Shown here one piece after another: positions 26,388 to 35,766 of a stretch of DNA of 64,000 bases. The stretch lies in contig JBOGKE010000078.1 in NCBI GenBank assembly GCA_050745265.1, forward strand, positions 1 to 64,000, written 5' to 3'. A program made the position numbers and the translations under genes. Source of the stretch: RH2-MAG17b sp050745265 (GTDB lineage: Bacteria; Acidobacteriota; Terriglobia; UBA7540). The notes beneath the pieces are model-generated. The model did not search any database and was not told the origin of the DNA. It worked only from the letters and a program-made list of their open reading frames with translations. How positions within the stretch are numbered: the stretch's first letter is position 1; each line of letters begins with the position of its first letter.

Positions 26388-27770
26388 ATGAGCGAGAGTT
26401 CCTCAGCTTCGGCTGCCGTACCTCACCTGCGCCGGGTCCTGACCCTTTGGGATCTCATCTTCTACGGCATCGTTCTGATTCAACCCATCGCGCCGGTGCC
26501 GCTTTTCGGCGTCGCGCAGAAGCTTTCGAACGGCCACTTCGTCACCACCATCGTCATCGCGATGTTTGCCATGCTGATTACCGCCTCGAGCTACGGGCGC
26601 ATGGCGGCGATTTACCCTTCGGCCGGCTCGGCCTACACGTACGTCGGCAAAGGCCTCAACCCTTACCTGGGCTTTCTGGTCGGCTGGGCGATGCTCCTCG
26701 ACTACATTCTGCAGCCGCTTATCAACACGATCTGGATCGCCGTCGCCATCCACACGCGCTATATTCCCGGAATGCCCTACGCGGTCGCGGCGCTGCTGGT
26801 GGCCGCGTTCATGACCCTGCTGAACCTGCGCGGCATCCGGTCCTCGGCGCGGGCAAATAAGATCCTGCTCGCCGCCATGTGCGTGGTGATCGCGGCGTTT
26901 TTGTATCTCGCCGTCCATTACCTCTACCACACGCAAGGCTGGGGCGGCCTTCTCTCCACCAAGCCTTTCTACGACCCGAAGACTTTCAACTCGCACCGAA
27001 TTTGGGGCGCCACGTCATTCGCCGCCCTCACCTATATCGGCTTTGACGGAGTGACCACGCTTTCCGAAGACGTCGAAAACCCCAAGCGTAACGTCCTGAT
27101 TGCAACGGTGGCCGTCTGCCTTTTCACGGGCATTTTCGGCGGACTCGAAGTTTATCTTGGCCAGCGCGTGTGGCCCGACTGGCACACCTTCGGCAACCTG
27201 GAAACAGCGTTTATGGACGTCTGCCGGCGCGTCGGCGGATTCCCGCTGTTCGAGGCGATGGGAATCATCCTGATCCTCGCGGCGCTGGGCAGTGGGCTCA
27301 CGGGCGGGCTCGGCGCGGCGCGGCTCCTCTTTGGTATGGGCCGCGACCGCGTGCTGCCGAGAAGGTTCTTCGCGCACTTGAGCCCCGGCACGAGCACGCC
27401 GACGTTCAACATCCTTCTCATCGGCGCGCTGGCGTACGGCGGAGCGATCGGGCTGAACCTGATTGGCAACGCTTTCGAGCACGCCGGCGAGCTCCTGAAT
27501 TTCGGCGCCTTTCTCGCCTTTATGGGTGTGAATTTCGCTACGTTCTGGCAGTTCACAGTTGTTCTGCGCAACAAGCGCCGCATGCGCGTTCTCAGGGACG
27601 CTATTCTGCCGCTGTTCGGATTTCTGTTTTGCGGGCTGATCTGGTGGAATCTCAACATCATCGCCAAAATCGTGGGCGGGATCTGGTTTGTAATCGGCGT
27701 CGCCTACATCGCGTCGATGACCCGCGGCTTCCGTGTAGAACCGAAGTTGATCGATTTCAGCGAATCGTAA
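26388..27770 (+). CDS. APC-family amino acid permease
   Basis: A 460-residue inner-membrane amino acid/polyamine/organocation transporter. The frame is open from 26142, but the sensible start is the ATG at 26388 (MSESSSASAAVPHLRRVLT), because the preceding codons overlap the regulator gene and lack protein character. About twelve hydrophobic helices follow, beginning LWDLIFYGIVLIQPIAPVPLFG. Typical APC parts include YPSAGSAYTYVGKGLNP, FAALTYIGFDGVTTLSEDVENPKRN (helix 6 region) and GAARLLFGMGRDRVLP. The substrate is unknown. It is followed convergently by a ferredoxin-NADP reductase gene. Confidence 0.9.
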   Translation: MSESSSASAAVPHLRRVLTLWDLIFYGIVLIQPIAPVPLFGVAQKLSNGHFVTTIVIAMFAMLITASSYGRMAAIYPSAGSAYTYVGKGLNPYLGFLVGWAMLLDYILQPLINTIWIAVAIHTRYIPGMPYAVAALLVAAFMTLLNLRGIRSSARANKILLAAMCVVIAAFLYLAVHYLYHTQGWGGLLSTKPFYDPKTFNSHRIWGATSFAALTYIGFDGVTTLSEDVENPKRNVLIATVAVCLFTGIFGGLEVYLGQRVWPDWHTFGNLETAFMDVCRRVGGFPLFEAMGIILILAALGSGLTGGLGAARLLFGMGRDRVLPRRFFAHLSPGTSTPTFNILLIGALAYGGAIGLNLIGNAFEHAGELLNFGAFLAFMGVNFATFWQFTVVLRNKRRMRVLRDAILPLFGFLFCGLIWWNLNIIAKIVGGIWFVIGVAYIASMTRGFRVEPKLIDFSES

Positions 27771-27816
27771 CGGCGGGACTGCCTGCGGGTTCTTGGGGTG
27801 AGCCCCTGAGCGAGGA

Positions 27817-28596
27817 CTACGTTCGTGCGGCCGCCGGCTTTGCCGGAATCCAGTAGATTTCTTCCCGGATCGCTTCCTTGGCGAAGCCGCTGCGCTTCAG
27901 AATCCCCTTGCAATTGTCGATCATTTGCGGATGGCCGCATAGATAGGCGGTCGCCGTCGACGGGCTGATTCCGAACGAGTCCAGGTACTTTCGCACGAGA
28001 TCGTCCGCCCGGCCGACCTCGCCTTTCCACTCCGGATCCTCCCAGGGCCTGCTGATCGTTGGCACATAGCGAAGCCAGCGCACGCGGGTCGCGAACGCCC
28101 GCAATTCATCGCAATACGCAAACTCCCACGACCGGCTCGCGGCCTGAAGCAGATACAGTTCGTCTTCCACCGGGACGCCGCTCTCTTCCTGCCGCGCAAG
28201 ATAACGAACCATGCTGACGTAGGGCGCAACACCCGTGACCGTGCAGACCAGGAAGTGCTGCCTGCGGCCGCTCGCGCCGTTCAGCGTAAAGAGGCCGCGC
28301 GACTGCCGCCGCATCCACAGAAAATCGCCCGGCTGGCCTTTGAAAAGCAACGGGGTGAGTTCTCCCTCCGGAACCAATTCGAAGAAGAACTCGATTTCGT
28401 TCTCAAGAGGGCTCGAGACAATCGAGTACGCTCGCTGAATCATGCGGCCGTCGCGCTCAGCCGCCAACGTGGCATACTGGCCGGGCTTGAAATTCAGCTT
28501 CTCCTCCGCCCGCGTCCGGATGGTCCAGAGTTCCGGGCCGAGATCCCTTCGCTCAATAATCTCGATCTTCTGGTACTTTTCGTAAGGCCCCGCCAT
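27817..28596 (-). CDS. Ferredoxin-NADP(+) reductase
   Basis: A 259-residue FAD enzyme of the bacterial Fpr type. It transfers electrons between NADPH and ferredoxin or flavodoxin. The FAD-binding barrel has the RAYSIVSSP motif (about residue 58), the NADP domain has TVTGVAPYVSMVRYL (where GTGxxP is usual, GVAP here), and the C-terminal part has YLCGHPQMIDNCKGIL. The chain ends REEIYWIP. A TTG at 28611 would add five residues. I prefer ATG 28596, with GAGG nine bases upstream. The final few residues (KPAAART) extend past the aromatic residue that stacks on FAD in many family members, a known subclass trait. Confidence 0.88.
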   Translation of the reverse strand: MAGPYEKYQKIEIIERRDLGPELWTIRTRAEEKLNFKPGQYATLAAERDGRMIQRAYSIVSSPLENEIEFFFELVPEGELTPLLFKGQPGDFLWMRRQSRGLFTLNGASGRRQHFLVCTVTGVAPYVSMVRYLARQEESGVPVEDELYLLQAASRSWEFAYCDELRAFATRVRWLRYVPTISRPWEDPEWKGEVGRADDLVRKYLDSFGISPSTATAYLCGHPQMIDNCKGILKRSGFAKEAIREEIYWIPAKPAAART

Positions 28597-28687
28597 CAGG
28601 TCAGTCCTCAATTCCCCGGAGAGTCCGCGCTGTCCGGTTTACTCGCATAGATTCGGTTCACACAACCGGGCTGCGCGCACCAAGCCC

Positions 28688-28827
28688 AACACGTTGCTGA
28701 AACAAGCTCTGACTGTGTCATTCTGAGCGAAGCGAAGAATGTCGTTCTTTTGTTTTCAACGCGAAACGCAGATGCTTCGCTGCGCCCAGCATGACTGAGC
28801 CGACTTTTTCAGAAACCTGCTAACGTA
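28688..28827. repeat. Degenerate MITE-like element
   Basis: The 332-base gap upstream of the ferredoxin reductase gene holds a worn copy of the dispersed repeat: TGTCATTCTGAGCGAAGCG at 28716-28734 faces an inverted counterpart (CTTCGCTGCGCCCAGCATGA) at about 28775-28795, with CTGAAA ends on both sides. No gene is visible in the rest of the gap. Confidence 0.5.
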
Positions 28828-28928
28828 CACTGAAACATGTTCAAGGCAAACTTGCAAGATCGGCAGTGCCGAATGGTGGTGGTGGAGCAGCGCGCCTTCT
28901 GACAGGGTGCCGGCGGCGGCGTGCGCGC

Positions 28929-31715
28929 TTACTTCCAGTGAAACTCCACGCGCGTGCGGCGGGTCGAGAACTCCGGGTACGGTGCAATACGCAACGATTT
29001 GATGTGCTGGGGTTGGTCGGTGTAGGCGACGATCACGGTGAGCAGATTTTCGCTTCCCCACTGGATCCAGGGCTCGGGCAGATAGAAAGCGCTCTGCGGG
29101 CCTGCCGCCGCGTAGCGGCCCACGAACCTGCCGTTCAGGTAGAGCAGCGCGTCGCGATCGGCGTCGATCGCGGCGTTCCAGGGGATGGACCATCCTTCCG
29201 CGGGCGGTGCGAGAGTGAACTTCGCTCGCACCCAGCAGAACGCAGGAATCAAGCTCGTCTCCGAAGCCGCGCCCCCAAGTGAAGCGCTTTGCCATGCGCC
29301 CGCGGAGAACTCCGGATCGATGGTCCTCCCGTGCATCGCCGCTGGAACGCGCTGCACGTGCCACGTATCGACGGGTGTCCCGCCGCCCGCGCCAGAAAGT
29401 ACCTGAACCGTTTCGAGACCCGAGAGTTCGGCGATTCCCTCGCCGAAATTCGGCTTGCCAAACAGCTCGTAAGAGACCTGGAGCGTGTTCGACCCGGAGT
29501 GCAAGACGGAAGCCGCGTCGAATTCAACCTGCTTCTTGTTGACGGACGCGTCGCTCACGTTAATTCCATTGATGAACACCTGCTTGCCGTCATCCGCGAA
29601 TGCCGTCATCGAGATGCGCGATGATGCGGCCGCTTCGAAGTCCGCGCGGTATTTCACGCAGCCGTACGGTATTTCGCCGGTGGATTCGAGAGGAGCGAGC
29701 GGGCCGCGGGCCCAGGCGCCCGTCGCAAGGTCGAACTTCTCCACCCAGGTCTCAACACTGGTCAAATTGAGCGGCTGGGCGGGCAGCGTCGGTGTCGTGA
29801 TCACCATGCGGGTCGTCCGCCAGTGCTCCTCGTATGCCGCCTGCGCTGGGCTGCCGTCCACGAGGCACTGGTCCGGCTGAGCCGACCACAGCGTGGTGAG
29901 GTGGTGCGTGCCCGGCGCGTAATCGAGATCGGCCCACGCGTGCCGATGATCCGAGCCGCTCGCCGCCATCAGCGCGCAGTCGGTGATAAAGGGAACCTGC
30001 ACCTTATCTTTCGGCTCCGCGTTGGGAACAACCTTCGGCGGATACTCTGCGATCCACGTGCGCAGCGCGCGTTCGCGCGGCAATGCGATAATCTGAAGCT
30101 CATCGTTCACCAGCCACATTTGCTCGATCCGATGGACGGAGATTCCGAGCACTACGCTTTCGTAATCGGAATCCCAATACTGGTAAACCGTGTCGCCGTC
30201 GACTTGGGGCTCGCGGTCGGTGGCGACCGCAATTTCCGCCGTCCGACCGCGCTCGTCATAAACAATCAGGAATGCGCGGTCGACGTTGATGCCGTGACCG
30301 AGCACTTCAGCCGTGGTGTAGCGAAGCTGCGAGCCCGGGAGAGGAACCTGGACGGGAAGCATCTTCATCTCGCGCGGGCCGAGCGTGAGCGTACCCTCGC
30401 GCGGCACGGTAATCGGCCGGCGCGCGAGGCCGTTCGGATCCGGAAAAGTCATCTTGTACTGCTGGCGGGCGTTCGCATTTTCGCGCACAAACAAGAACCC
30501 GCTCTTGCCGTTCACGCGCTCGGTAACGCTCACCGCGGCGTTCGTCGATTGCACGCCCGGAATGGCCTGGGCGCGCGCGAGCAGCGGGCCGTAACGATTG
30601 AGAACCTCGTTAATCCCTCGCGCTTCGTAGTACTTCTCCCAGAGGCCGCCGGGCTCGCGGATGGGCGCGGCGTAATCGTAAGTCGTCGTCAGTTTCTTTC
30701 CCGCCCAATCGAAGTTGGTGCCGCCGAATCCCATGTAGTAGCTATAAAAAGTGACGCCGTACTCGATCATCGTTTTGGTAAGCAGATTGAGCTGAGCGCC
30801 ATTCACCCCCGGCTGGTCCACCGAGAGCTTGCCGCCGATCTGGCTGAACCATCCGCCCTGAAGCTCAGTCACTCCAAGGGGCGAGCCGGGCTCGGCTTTG
30901 CGAAGCGCGTCTAGCCGCTTCAGAGTGCCGCCTACAACATTCCAGCGCGGATAAAAATCGGCGGTGTCGGTGATGCGCGCCATCACCGGATTCGAATTGT
31001 CGCGCGCCTCCCGACACCAGTTCGTGATGATCGGAATGTCGATCCCGCTGTTCCAAACCATTTGCGCCAGCGCCGTGATGTATTGCGACTTTTCGGGTGA
31101 CGGCAGCCGCCAGTAATCGTATTCGTTCTCGATCTGGATAAGGATGATGGGACCGCCGGCGGTGATCAGGTGCCGCTGAATCACCGGCAGGACGGCGTTG
31201 TACCAGTGCTGCGACGTGGCGATGCTGCGCGCGTCGGCGCTGCGCAACGGGAATTGCTCGGCGATAATCCAGTGAGGGAAACCGCCCGCGTCCCATTCGG
31301 CGCAAACGTACGGACCAGGACGCACGACCAAATAAAACCCCATTTCCCCAACGAGTTTGATAAAATCCTCGAACTCATTCAGATCGATGCGGCCTTCAAC
31401 CGGCTCGTGGTAATTCCAAAAGACGTAGGTCTCAATCGTGTTGAAGCCCGCCTGCTTGAATTTCAGCAGGCGGTCGCGCCACAACTCACGCGGGCAGCGG
31501 GTGTAGTGAAAGCAGCCGCTGTGGAGGAAGGTGTCCCGGTCGCGCACAGTGAAGCAGTACGCGTCGTAACGGATCACCATCGGGTTTTCAAACTGCTCCT
31601 GCGCGCCTTCCGGCGCGAATGCGGCGGGACGGCCGGCGCCATTTCGCGCGCCGAGATTCGCCGCAATCGGAGTGGCGACCGACCAGAGTAGAAATTCGCG
31701 GCGCGATGCTTTCAT
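28929..31715 (-). CDS. GH35 beta-galactosidase-like enzyme, exported
   Basis: A 928-residue family 35 glycoside hydrolase. The leader SRREFLLWSVATPIAANLG is twin-arginine-like. The TIM-barrel shows FHYTRCPRELWRDRLLKF, YVFWNYHEPVEG, RPGPYVCAEWDAGGFPHW and IQIENEY, with the acid/base Glu198. GVTELQGGW follows with the probable nucleophile Glu284. The remaining 550 residues form several beta-rich domains. The last two (about 690-920) are jelly-roll modules typical of GH35 and galactose-binding folds. It probably removes terminal beta-galactosyl residues from plant or microbial polymers in the periplasm. Its ATG overlaps the hemL stop by four bases, so it is translated behind an unrelated housekeeping gene, which is odd. 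Confidence 0.9.
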   Translation of the reverse strand: MKASRREFLLWSVATPIAANLGARNGAGRPAAFAPEGAQEQFENPMVIRYDAYCFTVRDRDTFLHSGCFHYTRCPRELWRDRLLKFKQAGFNTIETYVFWNYHEPVEGRIDLNEFEDFIKLVGEMGFYLVVRPGPYVCAEWDAGGFPHWIIAEQFPLRSADARSIATSQHWYNAVLPVIQRHLITAGGPIILIQIENEYDYWRLPSPEKSQYITALAQMVWNSGIDIPIITNWCREARDNSNPVMARITDTADFYPRWNVVGGTLKRLDALRKAEPGSPLGVTELQGGWFSQIGGKLSVDQPGVNGAQLNLLTKTMIEYGVTFYSYYMGFGGTNFDWAGKKLTTTYDYAAPIREPGGLWEKYYEARGINEVLNRYGPLLARAQAIPGVQSTNAAVSVTERVNGKSGFLFVRENANARQQYKMTFPDPNGLARRPITVPREGTLTLGPREMKMLPVQVPLPGSQLRYTTAEVLGHGINVDRAFLIVYDERGRTAEIAVATDREPQVDGDTVYQYWDSDYESVVLGISVHRIEQMWLVNDELQIIALPRERALRTWIAEYPPKVVPNAEPKDKVQVPFITDCALMAASGSDHRHAWADLDYAPGTHHLTTLWSAQPDQCLVDGSPAQAAYEEHWRTTRMVITTPTLPAQPLNLTSVETWVEKFDLATGAWARGPLAPLESTGEIPYGCVKYRADFEAAASSRISMTAFADDGKQVFINGINVSDASVNKKQVEFDAASVLHSGSNTLQVSYELFGKPNFGEGIAELSGLETVQVLSGAGGGTPVDTWHVQRVPAAMHGRTIDPEFSAGAWQSASLGGAASETSLIPAFCWVRAKFTLAPPAEGWSIPWNAAIDADRDALLYLNGRFVGRYAAAGPQSAFYLPEPWIQWGSENLLTVIVAYTDQPQHIKSLRIAPYPEFSTRRTRVEFHWK

Positions 31716-33028
31716 GAATTCCTTTCGTGGATCAGGGCGCCCGCTTCAGCCGCGGCTCCGAAGGCCTGGCCGGCGGCTTCAACCGTTCGCGCAATGTCGT
31801 CCTCGCTATGCGCTGAGGATAAGAACGCCGCCTCGAACTGGGATGGCGGAAGGTAAACCCCGCGGCTCAGCATCTCGCGGAAAAAAGCGGCAAAGGCCGT
31901 TTTGTTCGATCGCTTAGCGCTCGCGTAATCGGTGATCGGGCCCGGGCTGAAGAAGGCGGTCAGCATGGAACCGGCGCGATTCACCGAGAGCGGCACGCCA
32001 GCGGCTCGCGCTGCTGATGCGAGGCCCGAGGCCAGGCGCTCAGAGATCGATTCCAATCGCTCATAGAAGCCGGCGCGGCAAATCACCTCCAGCGTCTTCA
32101 GCCCGGCCGCCAGCGCCAGGGGGTTGCCCGAAAGCGTTCCGGCCTGATAAATCGGGCCGGCGGGCGCCACGTGGTCCATCAGGTCCGCTTTTCCGCCGTA
32201 CGCTGCGATCGGCAAGCCGCCTCCGATCACTTTTCCGAGCGTGGTCATGTCGGGCGTTATTCCGAAGATTTGCTGCGCTCCGCCGTAGGCTACGCGGAAG
32301 CCCGTCATCACCTCGTCGAAAATCAGCATGGTTCCGTGCTTCGCAGTCAAGCGGCGCAAGGTAGCCAAAAAATCGGGACGCGGCGCGACCACTCCCATAT
32401 TTCCGGCGATTGGTTCAACGATGGCCGCCGCAAGGCTCGGGCCGTGGAGATCAAATATCGATTCGAGCGCGGCGGAATCATTATAGGGCGCTGTCAGCGT
32501 GAGCTCAGCGAGCGCGCGCGGCACGCCGGGGCTGTCGGGCAATCCCAGCGTGGCCACGCCTGAACCCGCTTTCACAAGCAGACTGTCGGAATGTCCGTGA
32601 TAGCAGCCGTCGAATTTGAGGATCTTTTCCCGGCCTGTGACGCCGCGAGCAACCCGCAGCGCCGAGAGCGTCGCCTCGGTGCCCGAGTTCACCAGGCGCA
32701 CCCGCTCGATGGTCGGGAAGGCCTCTTGAATTCGCGCCGCCATTTCGACTTCGGCCGCTGTGGCCGCGCCAAAGCTCGTGCCCTTTTCGATCTGGCGCGC
32801 GAGCGCCTCCACAACTTCCGGGTGGCAATGCCCCAGGATCAGCGGGCCCCACGACATCACGTAGTCGATGTAGCTCTCACCGTCCTCGCTGGTGATGCGC
32901 GACCCGGTACCGCGCTCGATGAATACCGGCTCGCCCCCAACCGCCCGGAAGGCGCGGACGGGCGAGTTCACGCCGCCCGGAATCAACTGGAGGGCTCGGC
33001 GGAATAGCTGCTGAGACTTTGTCTTCAT
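31712..33028 (-). CDS. hemL: Glutamate-1-semialdehyde 2,1-aminomutase
   Basis: A 438-residue PLP enzyme converting glutamate-1-semialdehyde to 5-aminolevulinate, the first committed precursor of haem in the C5 pathway. Clear markers are LIPGGVNSPVRAF at the N-terminus, VNSGTEATLSALRVARG, CYHGHSDSLL, the FDEVMTGFR metal/PLP segment and the PLP lysine in TLGKVIGGGLP (Lys266, against Lys265 in E. coli). The length is normal. It lies 34 bases downstream of the geranylgeranyl-reductase-type gene and overlaps the GH35 gene by four bases (ATGA), so the three form one minus-strand unit. Confidence 0.96.
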   Translation of the reverse strand: MKTKSQQLFRRALQLIPGGVNSPVRAFRAVGGEPVFIERGTGSRITSEDGESYIDYVMSWGPLILGHCHPEVVEALARQIEKGTSFGAATAAEVEMAARIQEAFPTIERVRLVNSGTEATLSALRVARGVTGREKILKFDGCYHGHSDSLLVKAGSGVATLGLPDSPGVPRALAELTLTAPYNDSAALESIFDLHGPSLAAAIVEPIAGNMGVVAPRPDFLATLRRLTAKHGTMLIFDEVMTGFRVAYGGAQQIFGITPDMTTLGKVIGGGLPIAAYGGKADLMDHVAPAGPIYQAGTLSGNPLALAAGLKTLEVICRAGFYERLESISERLASGLASAARAAGVPLSVNRAGSMLTAFFSPGPITDYASAKRSNKTAFAAFFREMLSRGVYLPPSQFEAAFLSSAHSEDDIARTVEAAGQAFGAAAEAGALIHERNS

Positions 33029-33062
33029 GGCACAACGTTAAGGCGCTCGTAGCGGGGCCTCC

Positions 33063-34253
33063 CTACACGGTCGAGTCCAGCGAAAGCCTATCCTTCACCG
33101 CGCCTGCGGCCATTTCGATCGCGCCTTTCGCCAGCGTTCGGTACACACGCTTGGGAAGTCCTCCGTAGCCTTGGGTTCCTTCGAAGAGATCCTGCAACAG
33201 ATTCATGAACGCGGAACTTCGTGAGCAAAACTCGACCATGCGCTCTGTGACCGGCTTACCACAAAACTCTGTTTTGTAGAATCGGCGAGACATGCGGGCG
33301 CCGATTTGGTGAAATCTCGCAAATTCGCGCCAGACGCGCGACGGATATTCATCCAGGCGGTTTGTGAGGATCGCGCTCGCCACGAGATCGGCGGAGCGCA
33401 TGGCGAAATAAATGCCCTCGCCCGTGAGTGGATCCACGAGTCCGGCCGCGTCGCCGGCCATGGCCCAGCCGTCGCCCGTCAGGTGCAGGCCGCGCCAACT
33501 CTCAGCGCTGAGCGCGGGCAGCAGATGCGCAAACACAGGAGATTGCTTGCCGGAATATCCAAAGCGGTCCATGAACTCGTGCAGCCGTTCCCTCAAAGAC
33601 TTCATGTCGGTTTCGCCCATTTTCCCGGCGATCCCGAGAGACAGATGATCGGGCCGCGGAAAGGCCCAGGCGTATCCCTCAAAGTCCCGGAAGAACTGAA
33701 CGCGCAACAGCGTGCCGGCGGACGGCGCGAAGTATCCGAACGTCAGCAGGAAGTCGTGCGCCGCAAGGCCAGGCGCGAGCAGCTTGCGCAAGCCGGACCT
33801 AGCGCCAGCCGCCACGATCAGATAGGCGGCTTCGTACACGCCGTCGCGCCCGCGAAGATGCCAGGTCGAGCCGCGACGCTCGAAGCCGAGAATCCGGTCG
33901 CGTATGACGCTCGCTCCGGCGCGTTCCGCTCGAGACAGGAGAAGTTCATTGAGCTCACTGCGTGAATAGACCAGCAACGGCGCGCGAAGTTTGAAGCGCA
34001 CCGCCTCGCCGCCCGCGGCTACCAGCTCGGCTTGCTGAACGTGAGTATGCGGGCAGGATGCCGCCATGAGGTAGGGATAGCGTCGCACGGCTTTTGCGGT
34101 GAGGCCGCCGCCACAGGGTTTCTCCCAGCCGGGCTTTTCCTCGAAAACCGTTACCTTCGGTACGCCGCCGGCCTCGTCCGAGCCCGAGGTCAGCAACCGC
34201 TCGGCCGCGGTCGCACCCGCTGGCCCACCGCCTACAATGGCGACGGATTCCAT
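33063..34253 (-). CDS. Geranylgeranyl reductase-family FAD flavoprotein
   Basis: A 396-residue flavoprotein of the p-hydroxybenzoate-hydroxylase fold. The FAD dinucleotide motif GGGPAGATAAE is at residues 8-18, the GGR-specific PCGGGLTAKAV is near 48, and the second FAD motif GDAAGLVDPLTGEGIYFAM is near 285. The family reduces double bonds of isoprenoids (menaquinone tails, lipids, chlorophyll side chains). In non-phototrophic bacteria it often modifies menaquinone or membrane lipids. It heads a three-gene run with hemL and the GH35 gene, so a tie to quinone/haem metabolism is plausible but unproven. The start ATG 34253 follows GAGGCGAA. Confidence 0.85.
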   Translation of the reverse strand: MESVAIVGGGPAGATAAERLLTSGSDEAGGVPKVTVFEEKPGWEKPCGGGLTAKAVRRYPYLMAASCPHTHVQQAELVAAGGEAVRFKLRAPLLVYSRSELNELLLSRAERAGASVIRDRILGFERRGSTWHLRGRDGVYEAAYLIVAAGARSGLRKLLAPGLAAHDFLLTFGYFAPSAGTLLRVQFFRDFEGYAWAFPRPDHLSLGIAGKMGETDMKSLRERLHEFMDRFGYSGKQSPVFAHLLPALSAESWRGLHLTGDGWAMAGDAAGLVDPLTGEGIYFAMRSADLVASAILTNRLDEYPSRVWREFARFHQIGARMSRRFYKTEFCGKPVTERMVEFCSRSSAFMNLLQDLFEGTQGYGGLPKRVYRTLAKGAIEMAAGAVKDRLSLDSTV

Positions 34254-34353
34254 TTCGCCTCCCGTAGGCTGAGAATATCACGAGGGCCGGAACTGCGTAA
34301 AACTGCGGTGCAATTACGCATTTCTCATTACGTTACCCTGCTCTTTGTGAGTT

Positions 34354-34376
34354 GTAGCGCCGGCCTTAAGGTCCGG
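34354..34376. repeat. REP-like GTAGCG palindrome
   Basis: GTAGCGCCGGCCTTAAGG followed by TCCGG is an imperfect palindrome of the family described at 45.1 and 53.1 kb. It lies in the 239-base gap between the flavoprotein start and the PIN gene, where nothing else is recognised. Confidence 0.5.
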
Positions 34377-34492
34377 GTTCGCCGCACCTGCGCCGTGCTC
34401 AGGCCAATCTGCGACGGGCGGTATTAGGACAGAAACAGCCCGGTGGGACTGGCTGGACGTTGGCCGGGCCGGGTTGGGTGGAGAGAATGATC

Positions 34493-34904
34493 CTACAGCA
34501 ATCGGCTGAGGAAGGCCGGTGGAGTTAGGATCGGAGGCTCAGTGCTCTTCTGGTGGCAGAGGTGCGGATCGCCCGAGATCAGAAAGTTGGCCGATTGCGC
34601 GCTGGCAAGCGCGAGCAGGTAGTCGTCTCCAGGGTCGGGAGTGAGTCTGGGCGGGCATTCCGTGTCAGGGCACTCGGTCGCGAATCGGCGAACAAACGCG
34701 ACATATGATTCGACCTCTCGCTCGGAGACGTACTGCCTGAACTTATCCCGCTGGAGAACACGGTGCAACTCGGATACAAGCTTAGGGGACACCAGAAGAT
34801 CGAACGCACCATTAATCCAGGCGCGAATCAACTCCCGCGGGGGCTCCCTTCGCGGAGATTAAGACGGCGATCAGCACGCCGGGATCCACGACGACGCGAA
34901 GCAT
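34493..34904 (-). pseudogene. PIN-domain toxin (VapC-like), frameshifted
   Basis: The first half, from ATG 34904, reads MLRVVVDPGVLIAVLISAKGAP. This is a PIN-domain opening with the first acidic metal ligand. The frame then hits a stop. Removing one C from the run of five near 34845 restores RELIRAWINGAFDLLVSP and the rest of a normal PIN ribonuclease, ending with LTPDPGDDYLLALA (the DPxDD metal site) and SGDPHL. The whole would be about 136 residues. PIN toxins cut RNA and are held by their antitoxin partner. The upstream RHH gene ends directly before this ATG. The indel is in a homopolymer, so either a sequencing/assembly error or true inactivation is possible. Confidence 0.75.
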
Positions 34905-35126
34905 TTACGGCCGCCGGCTCCTGTGCAATTCGCCGTAAGCCAAATCCAGAGCCGCCTTTTCGCTTAGCGAGGAGCGCCGCCCGGCTTTTTGCAGTAACTC
35001 CATGCCCAGGTAAGAGCACAAGGCCTGCTCGACGATCTGGTACTCGCGTTGGCCGGATCGGGCGGCGGCGACCTTCACAGCTCGCAAGAGTCCATCTTCC
35101 AGATATACGGTGGTCTTCCGCTTCAT
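34905..35126 (-). CDS. RHH-type antitoxin of the PIN-domain pair
   Basis: A 73-residue protein reading MKRKTTVYLEDGLLRAVKVA, a ribbon-helix-helix DNA-binding start (KTTVYL strand, then two helices ending in IVEQALCSYL). The C-terminal half (LSEKAALDLAYGELHRSRRP) should bind and neutralise the toxin. A longer frame from 35243 is open, but the ATG at 35126 (or 35135, three codons up) is preceded by GGAAGC and fits the family. The stop codon is directly followed by the toxin ATG, the usual coupling of such pairs. The RHH dimer normally represses its own promoter upstream. Confidence 0.75.
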   Translation of the reverse strand: MKRKTTVYLEDGLLRAVKVAAARSGQREYQIVEQALCSYLGMELLQKAGRRSSLSEKAALDLAYGELHRSRRP

Positions 35127-35295
35127 AGCTTCCATTTTAACTGCAAAATGGCTTTCCGTAATAGAGTGTTTATTGACGCCAGCGTCCCTGTCCTTGCGAG
35201 CCCGACCGAACGTATCCCGGTCGATGGGGATGAAATCACGCAATTAGGGGAACCCGTTCGCCTGCCGAAGAGATAGTTACGGAGGAAATAGAGCC

Positions 35296-35766
35296 ATGCA
35301 CGAAGATCGGTTCACATTCAGCGAGGTTGATCTTGCGGAGGCGATTCGAGGGCTCCGGGAAGCTTTGGGGCGCTCGCCGGAGGTGATGGCGCAACTCGTC
35401 GGGTGCCGCTTGCCGGCCTACGAGAAATGGGAAGCGGGGATTCTCGTTCCCGAGGCCGAATGGTTGATCCGGATGCTGCGGCTTTGCCCGGACGAAGAGA
35501 CACGCAATGCGTTTCGAATTCGGGCCGAGCGGCGGGGCGCAGCGCGCCAAAAGCGCGTTTCGCTGGCGGCCCGGCATCTCTCCGCCGGGGAGCGCGATCG
35601 TTGCCGGCAAGCTGCGCTCGCGGCCATCAGGACAATCGCTGAGTGCGGCGACGCCGGCATTCATGCCGCCGATTCGCGGCTCGTGCAGTTTACCGCGGAC
35701 CTGCGCTCAGCGGCCGAATCTTATCTGTCCGAGCTCGAGCAAGCTACGAATTTGGACGCGAGCTGA
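35296..35766 (+). CDS. HTH-domain protein (XRE-like)
   Basis: A 156-residue, mainly helical protein. Residues 15-60 look like a Cro/C1-type helix-turn-helix (LREALGRSPEVMAQLVGC, then YEKWEAGILVPEAEWLIRML). The later part is rich in Arg/Ala helices without a recognised domain. It could be a small transcription factor. It starts with a good ribosome site (ACGGAGGAAATAGAGCC) shortly after the divergent antitoxin gene. Its 3' end overlaps the last 23 bases of the convergent coiled-coil gene. Confidence 0.7.
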   Translation: MHEDRFTFSEVDLAEAIRGLREALGRSPEVMAQLVGCRLPAYEKWEAGILVPEAEWLIRMLRLCPDEETRNAFRIRAERRGAARQKRVSLAARHLSAGERDRCRQAALAAIRTIAECGDAGIHAADSRLVQFTADLRSAAESYLSELEQATNLDAS

